The notes under the pieces were generated by a model, which did not search any database, was not told the DNA's origin, and saw nothing but the letters and a program-made list of their open reading frames with translations. A stretch of 64,000 nt of DNA. Origin: JACPRL01 sp035573715 (GTDB lineage: Bacteria; Acidobacteriota; Terriglobia; Acidiferrales; 2-02-FULL-67-57). Positions 38,088 through 48,308 of the stretch are shown here, piece by piece (position 1 is the stretch's first letter; every line of letters starts with the position of its first letter). Both the position numbers and the translations under genes were made by a program. Location of the stretch: positions 186,001-250,000 of the forward strand of contig DATLZZ010000002.1 in assembly GCA_035573715.1 (NCBI GenBank), read 5' to 3'.

Positions 38088-39311
38088 TTACTCGTAGCGC
38101 AGGGCTTCGATGGGGTCGAGCCGCGCCGCCTGGCGCGCCGGGTAGTAGCCGAAGAAAATCCCCACTCCGGCGGAAAACAGCGCCGCCACGATAATCGCCT
38201 GAATCGACACCGCGACCGGCCAGCCGAGAAAGCCGGAAATCAACCCCGAAGCCGCGGTGCCGAGCACAATCCCGATGGTCCCGCCGAGCAGCGAGAGCGT
38301 CACCGCCTCCACCAGGAATTGCCGCTGAATATCCATCTCAGTGGCGCCCACCGCCATGCGGATGCCGATTTCGCGCGTGCGCTCGGTGACGCTGACCAGC
38401 ATGATGTTCATGATGCCGATGCCGCCCACCAGGAGCGAAATCGAGGCGATGCTGCCCAGCAGCAATGTCATCACCCGCGAAGTCTGCTCCGCCAGGTCGG
38501 CCACCTCCGATTGGGTGCGCACCTGGAAGTCATCGTCTTCCCCCGGGCGAATGCGGTGCCGCTCGCGGAGCAACGCCGTAATCTGCGGCACGGCCGCCAC
38601 CGACGCCTCGCGGCTGACGGCCGTGCAGGAAAGGAACTGGAGCCAATCCTGCCCGGAGATTTTCTTTTGCAGCGTGGTGTACGGGACGTAGATGCGGTCG
38701 TCCTGGTCGTCGCCCATCGGCGACTGCCCTTTGGGGGCCAGCACGCCGATTACCTGGAAGGGGAGGTTCCGGATGCGGATGGTCTGGCCGACCGGTTCCT
38801 CGCCGACAAAAAGGATGTCGGCCACGGTCTTCCCCAGCACGGCCACATTCTGGGCGCCGCGCACTTCGTCGTCGCCGAACATGTTGCCGGCTTGCAGCGG
38901 CCAATCGCGGACGGCCAGGTAGTCGCCCGTGGTCCCCATCAACCGCGTGTACCAATTCTGATTGCGGAAGACGACCTGCTGGCTCGACATCGTGCCCGGA
39001 GCGCACTTGGCGATAAGCGGTACCTCGCGCTGGATGGCCTCCATGTCCTCCAGCACCAGCGTCTTCACCGCCCAAAAGCCCTGCCGCGCCCCGCCAGGGC
39101 GCTTGGCGGGGCTGCCGGCCGAGATCATTACCGTGTTGGTGCCGAAGCTCTGAATCTGTTGCTGTACCTGCTTCTCGGCCCCCTGCCCCACCGCCACCAT
39201 GGCGATGACCGCCGAAACGCCGATGACGATACCCAGCATGGTCAGCGCCGAGCGCATCTTGTTGCGCGCCAGCGCCCGCAACGCGATTCGCAGCGTGTTG
39301 GAGACTTCCAT
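38088..39311 (-). CDS. MacB-like ABC transporter permease
   Basis: 407 residues: one N-terminal helix (about 20-42), a large periplasmic MacB-PCD domain (about 45-270) and three C-terminal helices of the FtsX type (about 285-395) with SISLLVGGIGIMNIMLVSVTERTREIGIRM cut across the first. It ends ARLDPIEALRYE, the usual coupling end. In MacAB it does not move substrate through the membrane but drives extrusion from the periplasm through an outer-membrane channel. The matching ATPase gene is two bases upstream; no outer-membrane channel gene is in the window. Confidence 0.92.
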   Translation of the reverse strand: MEVSNTLRIALRALARNKMRSALTMLGIVIGVSAVIAMVAVGQGAEKQVQQQIQSFGTNTVMISAGSPAKRPGGARQGFWAVKTLVLEDMEAIQREVPLIAKCAPGTMSSQQVVFRNQNWYTRLMGTTGDYLAVRDWPLQAGNMFGDDEVRGAQNVAVLGKTVADILFVGEEPVGQTIRIRNLPFQVIGVLAPKGQSPMGDDQDDRIYVPYTTLQKKISGQDWLQFLSCTAVSREASVAAVPQITALLRERHRIRPGEDDDFQVRTQSEVADLAEQTSRVMTLLLGSIASISLLVGGIGIMNIMLVSVTERTREIGIRMAVGATEMDIQRQFLVEAVTLSLLGGTIGIVLGTAASGLISGFLGWPVAVSIQAIIVAALFSAGVGIFFGYYPARQAARLDPIEALRYE

Positions 39312-39312
39312 G

Positions 39313-40092
<780 letters not shown>

Positions 40093-40104
40093 GGCGCCAC
40101 CTGC

Positions 40105-41652
40105 CTAGAAGCGCATCGGCCCGCCGCGGCCGAACGGTTGGCTCTGGGTGGCCGACTTGCCGCCCGTCTGGGCAATCACCAACTTGTCGCCCGGCTTCAG
40201 GTCGCCCGCCAGCATGGCCGTAAAGGCCATGTCGGTGATGCCGGTCTTTACCCGTATCGGTTGCAGGGTGTTGTCCGGGTTCAGCTTCCAGACAATCTGC
40301 CAGGCGCCTTCGGCGCCCGGGCCGCTGGTGGGCGGGCCCTGAAAGCCGCCCTGCTGTTGCTGGGCCTGCCGCTGCGCCATGAACATCTGGCGCATCCGTG
40401 CCCGATCTTCCGGGCTCATGTTGCGGAAGCGCTCGCGCATCTTGGCGCGCTCCTCTTCGCTCATGTTGCCCCAGCCGCCGCGGCCTCCGCCGCCCTGGCC
40501 TTCGCCGGGCGGCTTGTCCTGTGCCTGCGCGGCGCCCTCTCCTTCCTTCTTGGGTTCTTCCGGCGGCGGGCCGAGCAGGTTGTACTTCTTGAGCAGCGCG
40601 CGTCGCTCCTCGTCCGGCAGGTCGGGCGTGTAGCGCAGCGCCCCGTTGGGAATCTTGACCACGTCTTTGGCGCTGGCCACCGGGATGGTCACGTAGGCGG
40701 TCATTCCCGGCATCAGCTTCAGTTGCGGGTTGTCGAACTCGATGATGGTGTCGTAGGTCACCACGTTCTGGATGGTGGTGGCGTTCATGCGCACCTGAGT
40801 CACACGGCCGTGGAAGGTCTCGTTGGGGAACGAGTCGACCTTGAAGGTCGCCTGCGCGCCCACCCGAATTTTGCCCACGTCCGACTCATCGGTCTTGGCG
40901 TAGACCAGCATTTTGGTCAGGTCCTGCGCAATGGTGAACAGCGTCGGCGCCTGCAGGCTGGCGGCCACAGTCTGGCCGATATCCACGTTGCGGGCGATAA
41001 CCGTGCCTTCAATCGGCGCCTTGATGACTGTGTGCTGCAAGTCGAGCCGCGCCTGCTCCAGCGCCGCCTGGCGTTGCTTGACCTGGGCGCGGGCCTGGTG
41101 GATCTGCGCCTCGGCCGCCTGCTTCTCGGCCACTGCCGTGTCGTAGGCCGCTTGGACGGAGTCGCGCTCCTGCGCCGAGGCGATTCCCTGCCCGAAGAGC
41201 TCCAGCGTGCGCTTCAGGTTCAACTCGGCCTGGCGCAGGTTGGCCTCGGCGCGACTCAGGTTGGCCTGAGCGGTGACCACGCCGGCCTGGGCGTTGGCCA
41301 GGTCGGCCTCAACCTGCAGGACGCGGGTCTGGAAGATGGCCGGGTCGATGCGCGCCACCACCTGCCCTTGGGTTACGTGCGAGTTGAAGTCGGCGTGCAG
41401 CTCGGCAATATTCCCGGACACCTGCGAGCCTACCTGCACCGTAGTAACGGCGTTGATGGTGCCGGTGGCGTTCACCACGGCCTGAATGTCGCCCTGTTCC
41501 ACCGTGGCCGGAAAGTACTGCACGTGGTCGCGGCGGGTGAACCCGAACGTCGCCAGCGCCACAACTACGATGGCCGCCAGTACCAGAAGCACCGCCAGGC
41601 TGCGATGGTTGCGGTAGAAAGTGCCGACGAAACCAATCCCGGGGATCCGCAT
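40105..41652 (-). CDS. MacA-like periplasmic adaptor with Spy-like insert
   Basis: 515 residues, longer than MacA (about 370). One N-terminal helix (about 18-38), then a barrel-sandwich and lipoyl half (VSGNIAELHADFNSHVTQG), a long helical hairpin (about 105-190), the second half motif (HTVIKAPIEGTVIARNVDIG) and beta-barrel (about 210-310). Unlike MacA, it carries an inserted segment (about 330-455): a Gly/Pro/Glu-rich linker and two copies of a charged helix of the form M-S-x-E-x-R-A-x-M-R-x-x-F, resembling Spy/CpxP LTxxQ helices. The insert may sense or bind unfolded protein. Confidence 0.88.
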   Translation of the reverse strand: MRIPGIGFVGTFYRNHRSLAVLLVLAAIVVVALATFGFTRRDHVQYFPATVEQGDIQAVVNATGTINAVTTVQVGSQVSGNIAELHADFNSHVTQGQVVARIDPAIFQTRVLQVEADLANAQAGVVTAQANLSRAEANLRQAELNLKRTLELFGQGIASAQERDSVQAAYDTAVAEKQAAEAQIHQARAQVKQRQAALEQARLDLQHTVIKAPIEGTVIARNVDIGQTVAASLQAPTLFTIAQDLTKMLVYAKTDESDVGKIRVGAQATFKVDSFPNETFHGRVTQVRMNATTIQNVVTYDTIIEFDNPQLKLMPGMTAYVTIPVASAKDVVKIPNGALRYTPDLPDEERRALLKKYNLLGPPPEEPKKEGEGAAQAQDKPPGEGQGGGGRGGWGNMSEEERAKMRERFRNMSPEDRARMRQMFMAQRQAQQQQGGFQGPPTSGPGAEGAWQIVWKLNPDNTLQPIRVKTGITDMAFTAMLAGDLKPGDKLVIAQTGGKSATQSQPFGRGGPMRF

Positions 41653-41669
41653 GATTGCTCTTCAGCCTC

Positions 41670-42074
41670 CTAACGTCCCATGTCGCGCTCGCGCCGCCGG
41701 CGCGCCCGTTCTTCATCCATCTGCCGCACCAGCTCTTCGAAGCGCGCCTTCTGCTCCGGCGTCAGGATGGCGCGAATCTTATCGCGACCTTGCTGCCGAA
41801 CTTGGTCGTACTCCGGCCGGACGCGGTCGCGGATGGCCTCGTACTGGGCTGCGGTTTCATCCAGGATGACGCCGAGCTGCCGCTGCTGGTCGGCGCTGAG
41901 GTTGAGTTCTCGCGTCAACCATTCGGAGGCATCCTGCTTGTTGCGCATTGACGGCGGGGCTCCCGGCGCCGCCCAGCCGGTGCGCCCGGCCCACAGCGTC
42001 CCCAGCACGCCCAGCGCCGCCCCCAGCACGAATACCAGGAACAGATAAGCAATTGCGCGTCGGTTCGTCATCAT
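41670..42074 (-). CDS. Spy/CpxP-like periplasmic protein (heavy-metal sensor type)
   Basis: 134 residues. An N-terminal signal anchor (about 8-30) is followed by a helical domain with the two pentapeptide-like motifs LSADQQRQL and LTPEQKARFEEL, typical of Spy/CpxP and of periplasmic metal sensors such as CnrX. The C-terminus is very arginine-rich. The gene starts ATGATG. It lies 17 bases upstream of the adaptor gene and 12 bases downstream of the anti-sigma gene on the same strand, so it is probably part of one stress module. Confidence 0.82.
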   Translation of the reverse strand: MMTNRRAIAYLFLVFVLGAALGVLGTLWAGRTGWAAPGAPPSMRNKQDASEWLTRELNLSADQQRQLGVILDETAAQYEAIRDRVRPEYDQVRQQGRDKIRAILTPEQKARFEELVRQMDEERARRRRERDMGR

Positions 42075-42086
42075 CGCCCTCGCTCC

Positions 42087-42548
42087 TTACCGCCGGGCCT
42101 CGGCCAGCACCAGTGTTTGCACCACCTGATCACGGTTCAGTTGCCCATTGGTCGGCAGTGGCACCGACCCCGGAGTTTCCTGTAAGTACACCTGCGGCCC
42201 GTCGAACTCGGCCACCTCAGCATGCGTAACCTGCCAGACCATCCCCAGCGTCAGCACCAGCACTAGGACTGCGAGCGCCAGCGCCGTCCGGCCTGCCGCC
42301 CAGGCCAGCGCCGCCCAGAAGTCGCGGCCCTGTTCTCTTGCTTCAATCTGTTCTCTCAGACCTGGCCAGAAGGCGGGCGAGGCCTGCGGCGGTTCCTGTT
42401 TCAGCAACGCCAGCCAGCGCCGCGTGCGCGCGAGCTCGACCGCCAGCTCGTGGCAGGCGGCGCACTCGCGCAGGTGGTCTTCCACCGCCGCCGGCGCCCT
42501 GCCGTCACGCCAGTCTTCCCAGTAGACTTCCAACTCAGCGCACTTCAT
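42087..42548 (-). CDS. Anti-sigma factor with zinc-finger (ZAS) motif
   Basis: 153 residues. The cytosolic N-terminus carries H25-x3-C29-x2-C32 in EDHLRECAACHEL; a single membrane helix lies at about 88-108, and the short periplasmic tail (about 110-153) could respond to an envelope signal or protease. It should hold the sigma factor encoded three bases upstream. The small periplasmic tail resembles RsrA/CnrY-type regulators more than RseA. Confidence 0.88.
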   Translation of the reverse strand: MKCAELEVYWEDWRDGRAPAAVEDHLRECAACHELAVELARTRRWLALLKQEPPQASPAFWPGLREQIEAREQGRDFWAALAWAAGRTALALAVLVLVLTLGMVWQVTHAEVAEFDGPQVYLQETPGSVPLPTNGQLNRDQVVQTLVLAEARR

Positions 42549-42551
42549 TTG

Positions 42552-43208
42552 TCAGCTCCCTGCCCGCGGGCGACGCGAATAGAACCGCCGGTGCATCTCC
42601 ACCAGCCGCCGCCGGGCGCGAAACAATCGAACCTTTACCGTGTTCTCCTTCATCTTCGTCAACTCGGCGATTTCCTGGATCGAAAACCCTTCCAGTTCCC
42701 GCAGCGCCACCAGCACCTGGTCTTCCTCCGGCAGGCGGCTGAGGAGCGAGTCGACCAGTTGGCGCGCCTCGGTGCGCCGGGCGATGCTGCCGCCCGATTC
42801 GCTTGCTTCCACTTCCAGCCGATCCCAATCGCCCGGCTCGTCCAGCTCGACTTCCGCCGCGCCCCCGGCCTTCTGTGCTCGGTGCCGCCGCAGGAAGTCG
42901 TAGCACTCGTTCACCGCGATGCGGTAGAGCCAGGTCGAGAACGCCGCCCGAAAATCGAACCGCGGCAGCGCCAGGTACGCCTTCAGGAAAACCTGCTGGG
43001 CGATATCCTCTACATCCGCCGGGCGCCGCATCAGGTGGGCGATCACCGCGAACACCCGCCGCTGGTGCGTCTCCACCAGCGCCCGGAAGGCCTCGGGGTC
43101 GCCCTTCTGGGCGCGCTCGATGAGCCACCGTTCCGAGCCCGGCTCGGCCTCGCCCACACCCTTGTCTGCAGGATGCCATCCCGATTCGGTTGGACGCTTT
43201 CCTGCCAT
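42552..43208 (-). CDS. ECF-type RNA polymerase sigma factor (RpoE-like)
   Basis: 218 residues. Region 2 (about 30-100) includes DPEAFRALVETHQRRVFAVI and VEDIAQQVFLKAYLALPRF; AFSTWLYRIAVNECYDFLRR marks the end of region 2; region 4 (about 155-205) has LPEEDQVLVALRELEGFSIQEIAELT split by the turn. An N-terminal tail of about 25 residues precedes the core. It is first in the probable series sigma, anti-sigma, Spy-like, MacA, MacB ATPase, MacB permease. I infer that it controls that series. A canonical GGAAC/CGTC ECF promoter was not found. Confidence 0.92.
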   Translation of the reverse strand: MAGKRPTESGWHPADKGVGEAEPGSERWLIERAQKGDPEAFRALVETHQRRVFAVIAHLMRRPADVEDIAQQVFLKAYLALPRFDFRAAFSTWLYRIAVNECYDFLRRHRAQKAGGAAEVELDEPGDWDRLEVEASESGGSIARRTEARQLVDSLLSRLPEEDQVLVALRELEGFSIQEIAELTKMKENTVKVRLFRARRRLVEMHRRFYSRRPRAGS

Positions 43209-43255
43209 GCGCGGTTACAGGATTCTCTCACAGCCGCGGCGAGGCAGGAACCGCG

Positions 43256-43276
43256 GCCCTTCGGCAGGCTCAGGGC
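43256..43276. repeat. Second copy of the CCTGAGC...GCCGAAGG inverted repeat
   Basis: GCCCT (43256-43260) pairs with AGGGC (43272-43276). Its reverse complement differs from the core at 37970-37991 only in the loop. It lies three bases before the guaA stop codon, between guaA and the ECF sigma gene. Confidence 0.5.
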
Positions 43277-43279
43277 AGA

Positions 43280-44857
43280 CTACTCCCACTCGATGGTGCT
43301 GGGAGGCTTGGAGCTGATGTCGTAGACCACGCGGTTGACGCCGGCCACTTCGTTGACGATGCGGGTCGAAATCCGCGCCAGCAACTCGCTCGGCAGCCGC
43401 GACCAATCCGCTGTCATCCCGTCATCGGACTCGACCACTCGCAGCGCCACCGCGTAGCCATAGCTGCGCGAGTCGCCCATCACTCCCACCGACCGCACCG
43501 GCAGCAGCACGGCGAACGCTTGCCAGAGTTTCTCGTAGAGCCCCGCCCGCCTGATTTCTTCAATCACAATCGCATCGGCCTCGCGCAACATCGCCAGCCG
43601 CTCCGGCGTTACCTCGCCGACTACGCGCACGGCCAGCCCCGGCCCCGGGAAGGGATGCCGCTGCAAGACTTCCGGCGGCAGGCCGAGCTCGGTTCCGATG
43701 CGGCGCACTTCGTCCTTGAAGAGCTCGCGCAGAGGCTCGATGAGCTCAAACTTCATGTCGGTCGGCAGGCCGCCGACGTTGTGGTGCGTTTTGATGGTCG
43801 CCGAGGGGCCGCGCACCGAAACCGACTCAATTACGTCCGGGTACAGGGTGCCCTGCACCAGGAATTGCACCTCGCCGAGCTTGCGCGCTTCCTCTTCGAA
43901 GACGCGGATAAAAAGGTTGCCGATGCGACGCCGCTTTTCTTCGGGGTCGGTCACGCCGCGGAGTTGCTCGAGGAAGCGCGCGCTGGCGTCCACGCCGATA
44001 ACGTTCAGACCCAGGCGCTCGCGCAGCGCCTTGAGCGTGCGGGGAAACTCGTCCTTGCGCAGCATCCCATTGTCGACGAAGACGCAGGTCAGCCGGTCGC
44101 CGAGGGCGCGGTGCACCAGCTCGGCCGCCACCGTGGAATCCACCCCGCCGCTCAGCGCGCACACCGCGCGGCCGCTCGCGCCCACGCGGGACCGAATCTC
44201 CTCCACCGTTCGCTCCACAAAGCTGTGCGGGTTCCAGTTGGTTTTGGCGCGGCAGATTTCGAGCGCAAACCGCCGCAGAATGTCGCTGCCGCGGTCGGTG
44301 TGGCGGACTTCAGGATGGAACTGCACGGCATAGAGCCGCCGCTCGGGGTCTTCGGCGGCGGCGACGGCGTTGGAGGTTGTTCCGGCCACGCGGAAGCCCG
44401 GCGGCAACTCCGCGATGTGGTCGCCGTGGCTGTTCCAGATGCGCAGCGTCGTCGGCAGCCCGGCGAGAAGCTGCGAGTCCGTGCTGACTTTCAGTTCCGC
44501 AGGACCATATTCGCGCCGCTCGGCGCGTTCGACCTTGCCGCCCAGCTGATAAGCCATCCACTGCAAGCCGTAGCAGATGCCGAGCACCGGCCTGCCGGTC
44601 TCGAGCACTTTCGGGTCGCACTGGGGTGCGTCGGCCTCATAGACCGACGCCGGGCCGCCGGAGAGCACCAGCCCCGCGGGTTGCAGAGCGCGGATTTCTT
44701 CCAGCGGCGTCCAGCACGGCAGAATCACCGAATAGACGCCCAACTCGCGGATGCGCCGCGCGATGAGCTGCGTGTACTGCCCGCCGAAGTCGAGCACCAC
44801 AATGCCGCCGCGAGCGCTCGGCGGGGCGGCGGTTTCGGCGCGGGCGGCTTGGTTCAT
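43280..44857 (-). CDS. guaA: GMP synthase, glutamine-hydrolysing
   Basis: 525 residues, standard length. The class I glutaminase domain (about 15-200) has nucleophile C95 in GICYGLQWMA and the His-Glu pair in VQFHPEVRHT. The ATP pyrophosphatase loop is SGGVDS at 236-241, and the C-terminal dimerisation domain ends RVVYDISSKPPSTIEWE. It aminates XMP to GMP. Its ATG overlaps the leuS stop by four bases (ATGA), coupling it to leuS and nfo. Confidence 0.97.
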   Translation of the reverse strand: MNQAARAETAAPPSARGGIVVLDFGGQYTQLIARRIRELGVYSVILPCWTPLEEIRALQPAGLVLSGGPASVYEADAPQCDPKVLETGRPVLGICYGLQWMAYQLGGKVERAERREYGPAELKVSTDSQLLAGLPTTLRIWNSHGDHIAELPPGFRVAGTTSNAVAAAEDPERRLYAVQFHPEVRHTDRGSDILRRFALEICRAKTNWNPHSFVERTVEEIRSRVGASGRAVCALSGGVDSTVAAELVHRALGDRLTCVFVDNGMLRKDEFPRTLKALRERLGLNVIGVDASARFLEQLRGVTDPEEKRRRIGNLFIRVFEEEARKLGEVQFLVQGTLYPDVIESVSVRGPSATIKTHHNVGGLPTDMKFELIEPLRELFKDEVRRIGTELGLPPEVLQRHPFPGPGLAVRVVGEVTPERLAMLREADAIVIEEIRRAGLYEKLWQAFAVLLPVRSVGVMGDSRSYGYAVALRVVESDDGMTADWSRLPSELLARISTRIVNEVAGVNRVVYDISSKPPSTIEWE

Positions 44858-47340
44858 TGCACCAGGACGATGTTGATGAGTTTCTTCGGCACGACCACGG
44901 TGCGGGCAATGCGCTGGCCGTTGAGCAGCGCCGCCACGCGCTGGTCGGCGTGAGCCTGCTCCAGCAGTTCCTGCTCGGTCAGATCCTCGCTCACCCGCAG
45001 GCGGCTGCGCACGCGGCCGTTGACCTGAATCACGATTTCGTACTCCTCTTCCCTGGCCAGTTCGGCGTCGTAGCCGGGCCAGGGAGTCTCGGCCACGCTG
45101 GACGTGCGGCCCAGGCGCTCCCAGAGCTCTTCGGCCATGTGCGGCGCGAAGGGGGAGAACAGCAGGACGGTCATCCCCAGCACTTCGTCCAGAACCTTGG
45201 CGGATACGCTCTGCTCCAGTGGTTCCAGCAGGTAGAGCTGGTTCACCAGCTCCATGATAGCGGCGATAGAGGTATTGAAGTGCCAGCGGGTTTCGAAGTC
45301 ATGCGTGACTCGCCGGCAGGTCTGGTGCGCTTTGCGGAGCAGCAGGCGCTCATTGGCGGTGACCTCTCCGCTCGGGCTTACCTTATGCTGGCGCAGGCGC
45401 GGGGCGTGCTTGGCGACCAGACGGAAGATGCGCTGGAGAAACCGCTCGCAGCCTTCCACGCCCGCCTGCGTCCACTCCATGTCTTTGGAGGGCGGCGCAG
45501 CGAACAAGGTAAACAGCCGTGCGGTGTCGGCGCCGTACTTCTCGATCATTTCGTCGGTCGAGACCACGTTGCCGCGCGATTTCGACATCTTGGCGCCGTC
45601 TTTAATGACCATGCCCTGGTTGAAGAGCCGGGTGACCGGCTCGTCGAGCTTCACCAAACCCAGGTCGCGCATCACCTTGGTCCAGAAGCGGCAGTAAATC
45701 AGGTGGAGCACGGCGTGCTCGGCCCCGCCGATGTAGAGGTCAATGGGAAAGAAGCGCTTCACCGTTTCCGTATCGAACGGTGCCTTGTCTTCGTGCGGCG
45801 AGAGGTAGCGGTAGAAATACCAGGACGAATCGACGAACGTGTCCATGGTGTCGGTTTCGCGCCGCCCGGGACCGCCGCACTTCGGGCAGGGCGCGTTGAC
45901 GAACGAGGGCACGTTGAGCAGCGGCGAGCCCCCGGTGCCGGTGATTTCGACGTCGAGCGGCAGCACCACCGGCAACTGGTCTTCCGGCACCGGCACGGTG
46001 CCGCAGGCGTCGCAGTAGATGATGGGAATCGGCGTGCCCCAGTAGCGCTGGCGGGAGATTCCCCAATCCTTGATGCGATAGAAAACCGTCCGTTCGGCCT
46101 TTCCCTGCTGGGCGAGGTCGTCGGTCATCTTCTCCAGCGCCTGCGCGCTGGTCAGGCCGGTGTAGGGGCCGGAGTTGACCAGGCGGCCGTAGCCGGTGAA
46201 GGCTTCGCGCAGTGAGGCGTCGGTAAGCGGCTTGTCGTCCACCGGTTGCACGACAATGGGAATAGGCAGGCGGTACTTGTGGCAGAACTCGAAGTCGCGC
46301 TCATCGTGGGCCGGCACGGCCTGCACGGCGCCGGTGCCGTACTCCATCAGCACGAAGTTGCTGACCCAGATGGGAACCTTCTCGCCGGTAAAGGGGTGCA
46401 GCGCAAATCGGCCGGTGAAGATGCCTTCCTTTTCGGTCTGGGCGAGAGCCTGGGCGCGCTGGCTCTGCTGGCGCATCTTCTCGACTTCACGCCGGATGGT
46501 AGCGTGGCCGGGCACGGCGGCGATGAGCTCATCCACCAGCGGGTACTCGGGCGCCAGCAGCAGCGCCACGGCGCCGTAGATAGTGTCGATGCGCGTGGTG
46601 AAGGTTTCGATGAACTTGTCGCTCTGCGGCAGCGCCCACCGCACCCGCGCGCCCACCGACTTGCCGATCCAGTTGCGTTGCATGGTCAGGATGCGCTCGG
46701 GCCAGCGCCCGGCGAGTTTGTCGAGGTCGGCCAGCAGCTCTTCGGCATAGTCGGTGATCTTCAGGAACCACTGCTCGAGCTCGCGCTGCTCCACCGGCGT
46801 TTCTTCGTGGCGCCAGCAGCAGCCTTCCACCACCTGCTCATTGGCCAGCACGGTCTGGCACTGGGGGCACCAGTTCACCCGGCTCTTCTTGCGGTAGGCC
46901 AGACCGCGCTTGAACATCTGCAGGAAGAACCACTGGTTCCAGCGGTAGAACTCCGGCTCGCAGGTGCTAATCTCGCTCGACCAGTCGTAGCTGAAACCGA
47001 AGCGGCGGAGCTGGGCCTTCATGCGGGCAATGTTGTTGAGCGTCCATTGCCGGGGGTGGACCTTGTTCTTGATGGCGGCGTTTTCGGCCGGCAGCCCGAA
47101 GGCGTCCCAGCCGATGGGATGGAACACGTTCATCCCGCGGGCGCGCTGGTAGCGGGCCACCGCGTCGCCGATAGTGTAGTTCCGCATGTGCCCCATGTGG
47201 AGGTCGCCCGAGGGATAGGGCAACATTTCCAGCAGGTAGAGCTTGGGCTTGGGGCCGGTCTTGGGGGCGTGGAAAAACTGGCGCTCCTCCCAGAATCGCT
47301 GCCACTTCGGCTCGATTGTGTTTGAGTCGTAGTCCCCCAC
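44854..47340 (-). CDS. leuS: Leucyl-tRNA synthetase
   Basis: 828 residues of class I. The HIGH motif is H48-M-G-H51; KMSKS is at 584-588. The editing domain (about 220-420) contains TRIDTIYGAVALLLAPE and YGTGAVQAVPAHDERDFEF. A zinc-ribbon-like CPQC motif lies near residue 160 (WCPQCQTVLANEQV) and a second at EPCPKCGGPGRRE-like spacing near 490. The GTG start overlaps the nfo stop by one base (TAGTG). It charges tRNA-Leu. Confidence 0.97.
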   Translation of the reverse strand: MGDYDSNTIEPKWQRFWEERQFFHAPKTGPKPKLYLLEMLPYPSGDLHMGHMRNYTIGDAVARYQRARGMNVFHPIGWDAFGLPAENAAIKNKVHPRQWTLNNIARMKAQLRRFGFSYDWSSEISTCEPEFYRWNQWFFLQMFKRGLAYRKKSRVNWCPQCQTVLANEQVVEGCCWRHEETPVEQRELEQWFLKITDYAEELLADLDKLAGRWPERILTMQRNWIGKSVGARVRWALPQSDKFIETFTTRIDTIYGAVALLLAPEYPLVDELIAAVPGHATIRREVEKMRQQSQRAQALAQTEKEGIFTGRFALHPFTGEKVPIWVSNFVLMEYGTGAVQAVPAHDERDFEFCHKYRLPIPIVVQPVDDKPLTDASLREAFTGYGRLVNSGPYTGLTSAQALEKMTDDLAQQGKAERTVFYRIKDWGISRQRYWGTPIPIIYCDACGTVPVPEDQLPVVLPLDVEITGTGGSPLLNVPSFVNAPCPKCGGPGRRETDTMDTFVDSSWYFYRYLSPHEDKAPFDTETVKRFFPIDLYIGGAEHAVLHLIYCRFWTKVMRDLGLVKLDEPVTRLFNQGMVIKDGAKMSKSRGNVVSTDEMIEKYGADTARLFTLFAAPPSKDMEWTQAGVEGCERFLQRIFRLVAKHAPRLRQHKVSPSGEVTANERLLLRKAHQTCRRVTHDFETRWHFNTSIAAIMELVNQLYLLEPLEQSVSAKVLDEVLGMTVLLFSPFAPHMAEELWERLGRTSSVAETPWPGYDAELAREEEYEIVIQVNGRVRSRLRVSEDLTEQELLEQAHADQRVAALLNGQRIARTVVVPKKLINIVLVQ

Positions 47341-48233
47341 TATCGTCTCTTTCCTTTGGCCGCCGCCAACCGTCGCACCGCTTCCAGGTTGCGCAGGTCG
47401 TCGCCCTTCTTCTCAATCGGCGTTTCCAGAATGAACGTCTTGCCCCGCAAAGCCGGATGCTGCAGGAGCCGCCGAAAGGCCTCGCGGCCGATCCTGCCTT
47501 TGCCGATGTGCTCGTGGCGGTCGACGCGCGCACCCAGCGGGGCCTTGGAATCGTTGGTGTGTATGACCTTTACCCGCTCAATCCCCAATACTCGATGGAT
47601 TCGAGCCAGCGTGTTCTCCAACGCGTCCGGCGTGCGCAGGTCGTAGCCGGCAGCGAAGAGATGCGCGGTGTCGAGGCAGAAGCCGAGGTTGAGTTCCGGC
47701 ACGGCCTCGCGCAGCGCCGCCAACTCTTCCAGCTCAGCGCCGAGGGCGTTGCCCTGCCCGGCGGTGTTCTCGAGCAGAATCTGCAAGCCGTTGAGCTTGA
47801 TGCCGCGCGTGCCCTGGCGCAGGGAGGCGGCGACGTTCTCGAGCGCTCGCTCGCGCGATCCGTTCACGGCGTTCCCGGGATGCATCACGAGGTAATCGGC
47901 GCCCAGCGCCAGAGCCCGCAGCAGTTCGTTGCGGAAGGCTTGGAGCGAGCGGGCGCGGATGACACGGTCTTCCGAGGCCAGATTGATGAGGTAGTTGTCG
48001 TGAATGACCAGCGGCGTAAGGCCCAGCGTGTGGCGTCGCTGGCGAAAGCTCTCCACTTCAACCGGGTTGACGCGGGGGTGGGCCCAGTTGCGGGGGCTGG
48101 CGGAAAAAATCTGAAAGGCGTCGCAGCCGAGCTCATGGGCGCGCTCGGCCGCCTGCTCAAGCCGGCCGGCGATCGAGGTATGAATCCCGATGCGGACAGG
48201 TGTGGTGCGGCTGCTTCGCTCCCTTCGCTTCAC
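47340..48233 (-). CDS. nfo: Endonuclease IV (AP endonuclease)
   Basis: 297 residues, TIM barrel with the zinc-binding pattern of endonuclease IV: GIHTSIAGRLEQAAERA, FQIFSASPRNW, VIHDNYLINLAS, LVMHPGNAVNGS, LLENTAGQGNALG, LGFCLDTAHLFAAGYD and HTNDSKAPLGARVDRHEHIGKG in order (each given here as a separate short motif). It cuts the backbone 5' of abasic sites in base-excision repair. I chose the GTG at 48233, which has GAGGAG three bases before it; the frame stays open further upstream without a ribosome site. Confidence 0.93.
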   Translation of the reverse strand: MKRRERSSRTTPVRIGIHTSIAGRLEQAAERAHELGCDAFQIFSASPRNWAHPRVNPVEVESFRQRRHTLGLTPLVIHDNYLINLASEDRVIRARSLQAFRNELLRALALGADYLVMHPGNAVNGSRERALENVAASLRQGTRGIKLNGLQILLENTAGQGNALGAELEELAALREAVPELNLGFCLDTAHLFAAGYDLRTPDALENTLARIHRVLGIERVKVIHTNDSKAPLGARVDRHEHIGKGRIGREAFRRLLQHPALRGKTFILETPIEKKGDDLRNLEAVRRLAAAKGKRR

Positions 48234-48308
48234 TGACTCCTCGGCAAGAAAGCATGAAAGTCTTATGCTAGCAGAGCGTTCCCAGTCGCGCAAGTTGCCG
48301 CCGTTGGC

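Noticed and set aside
43190..44953. Long plus-strand frame opposite guaA
   Set aside because: guaA motifs are complete on the other strand; the frame has no recognisable features.
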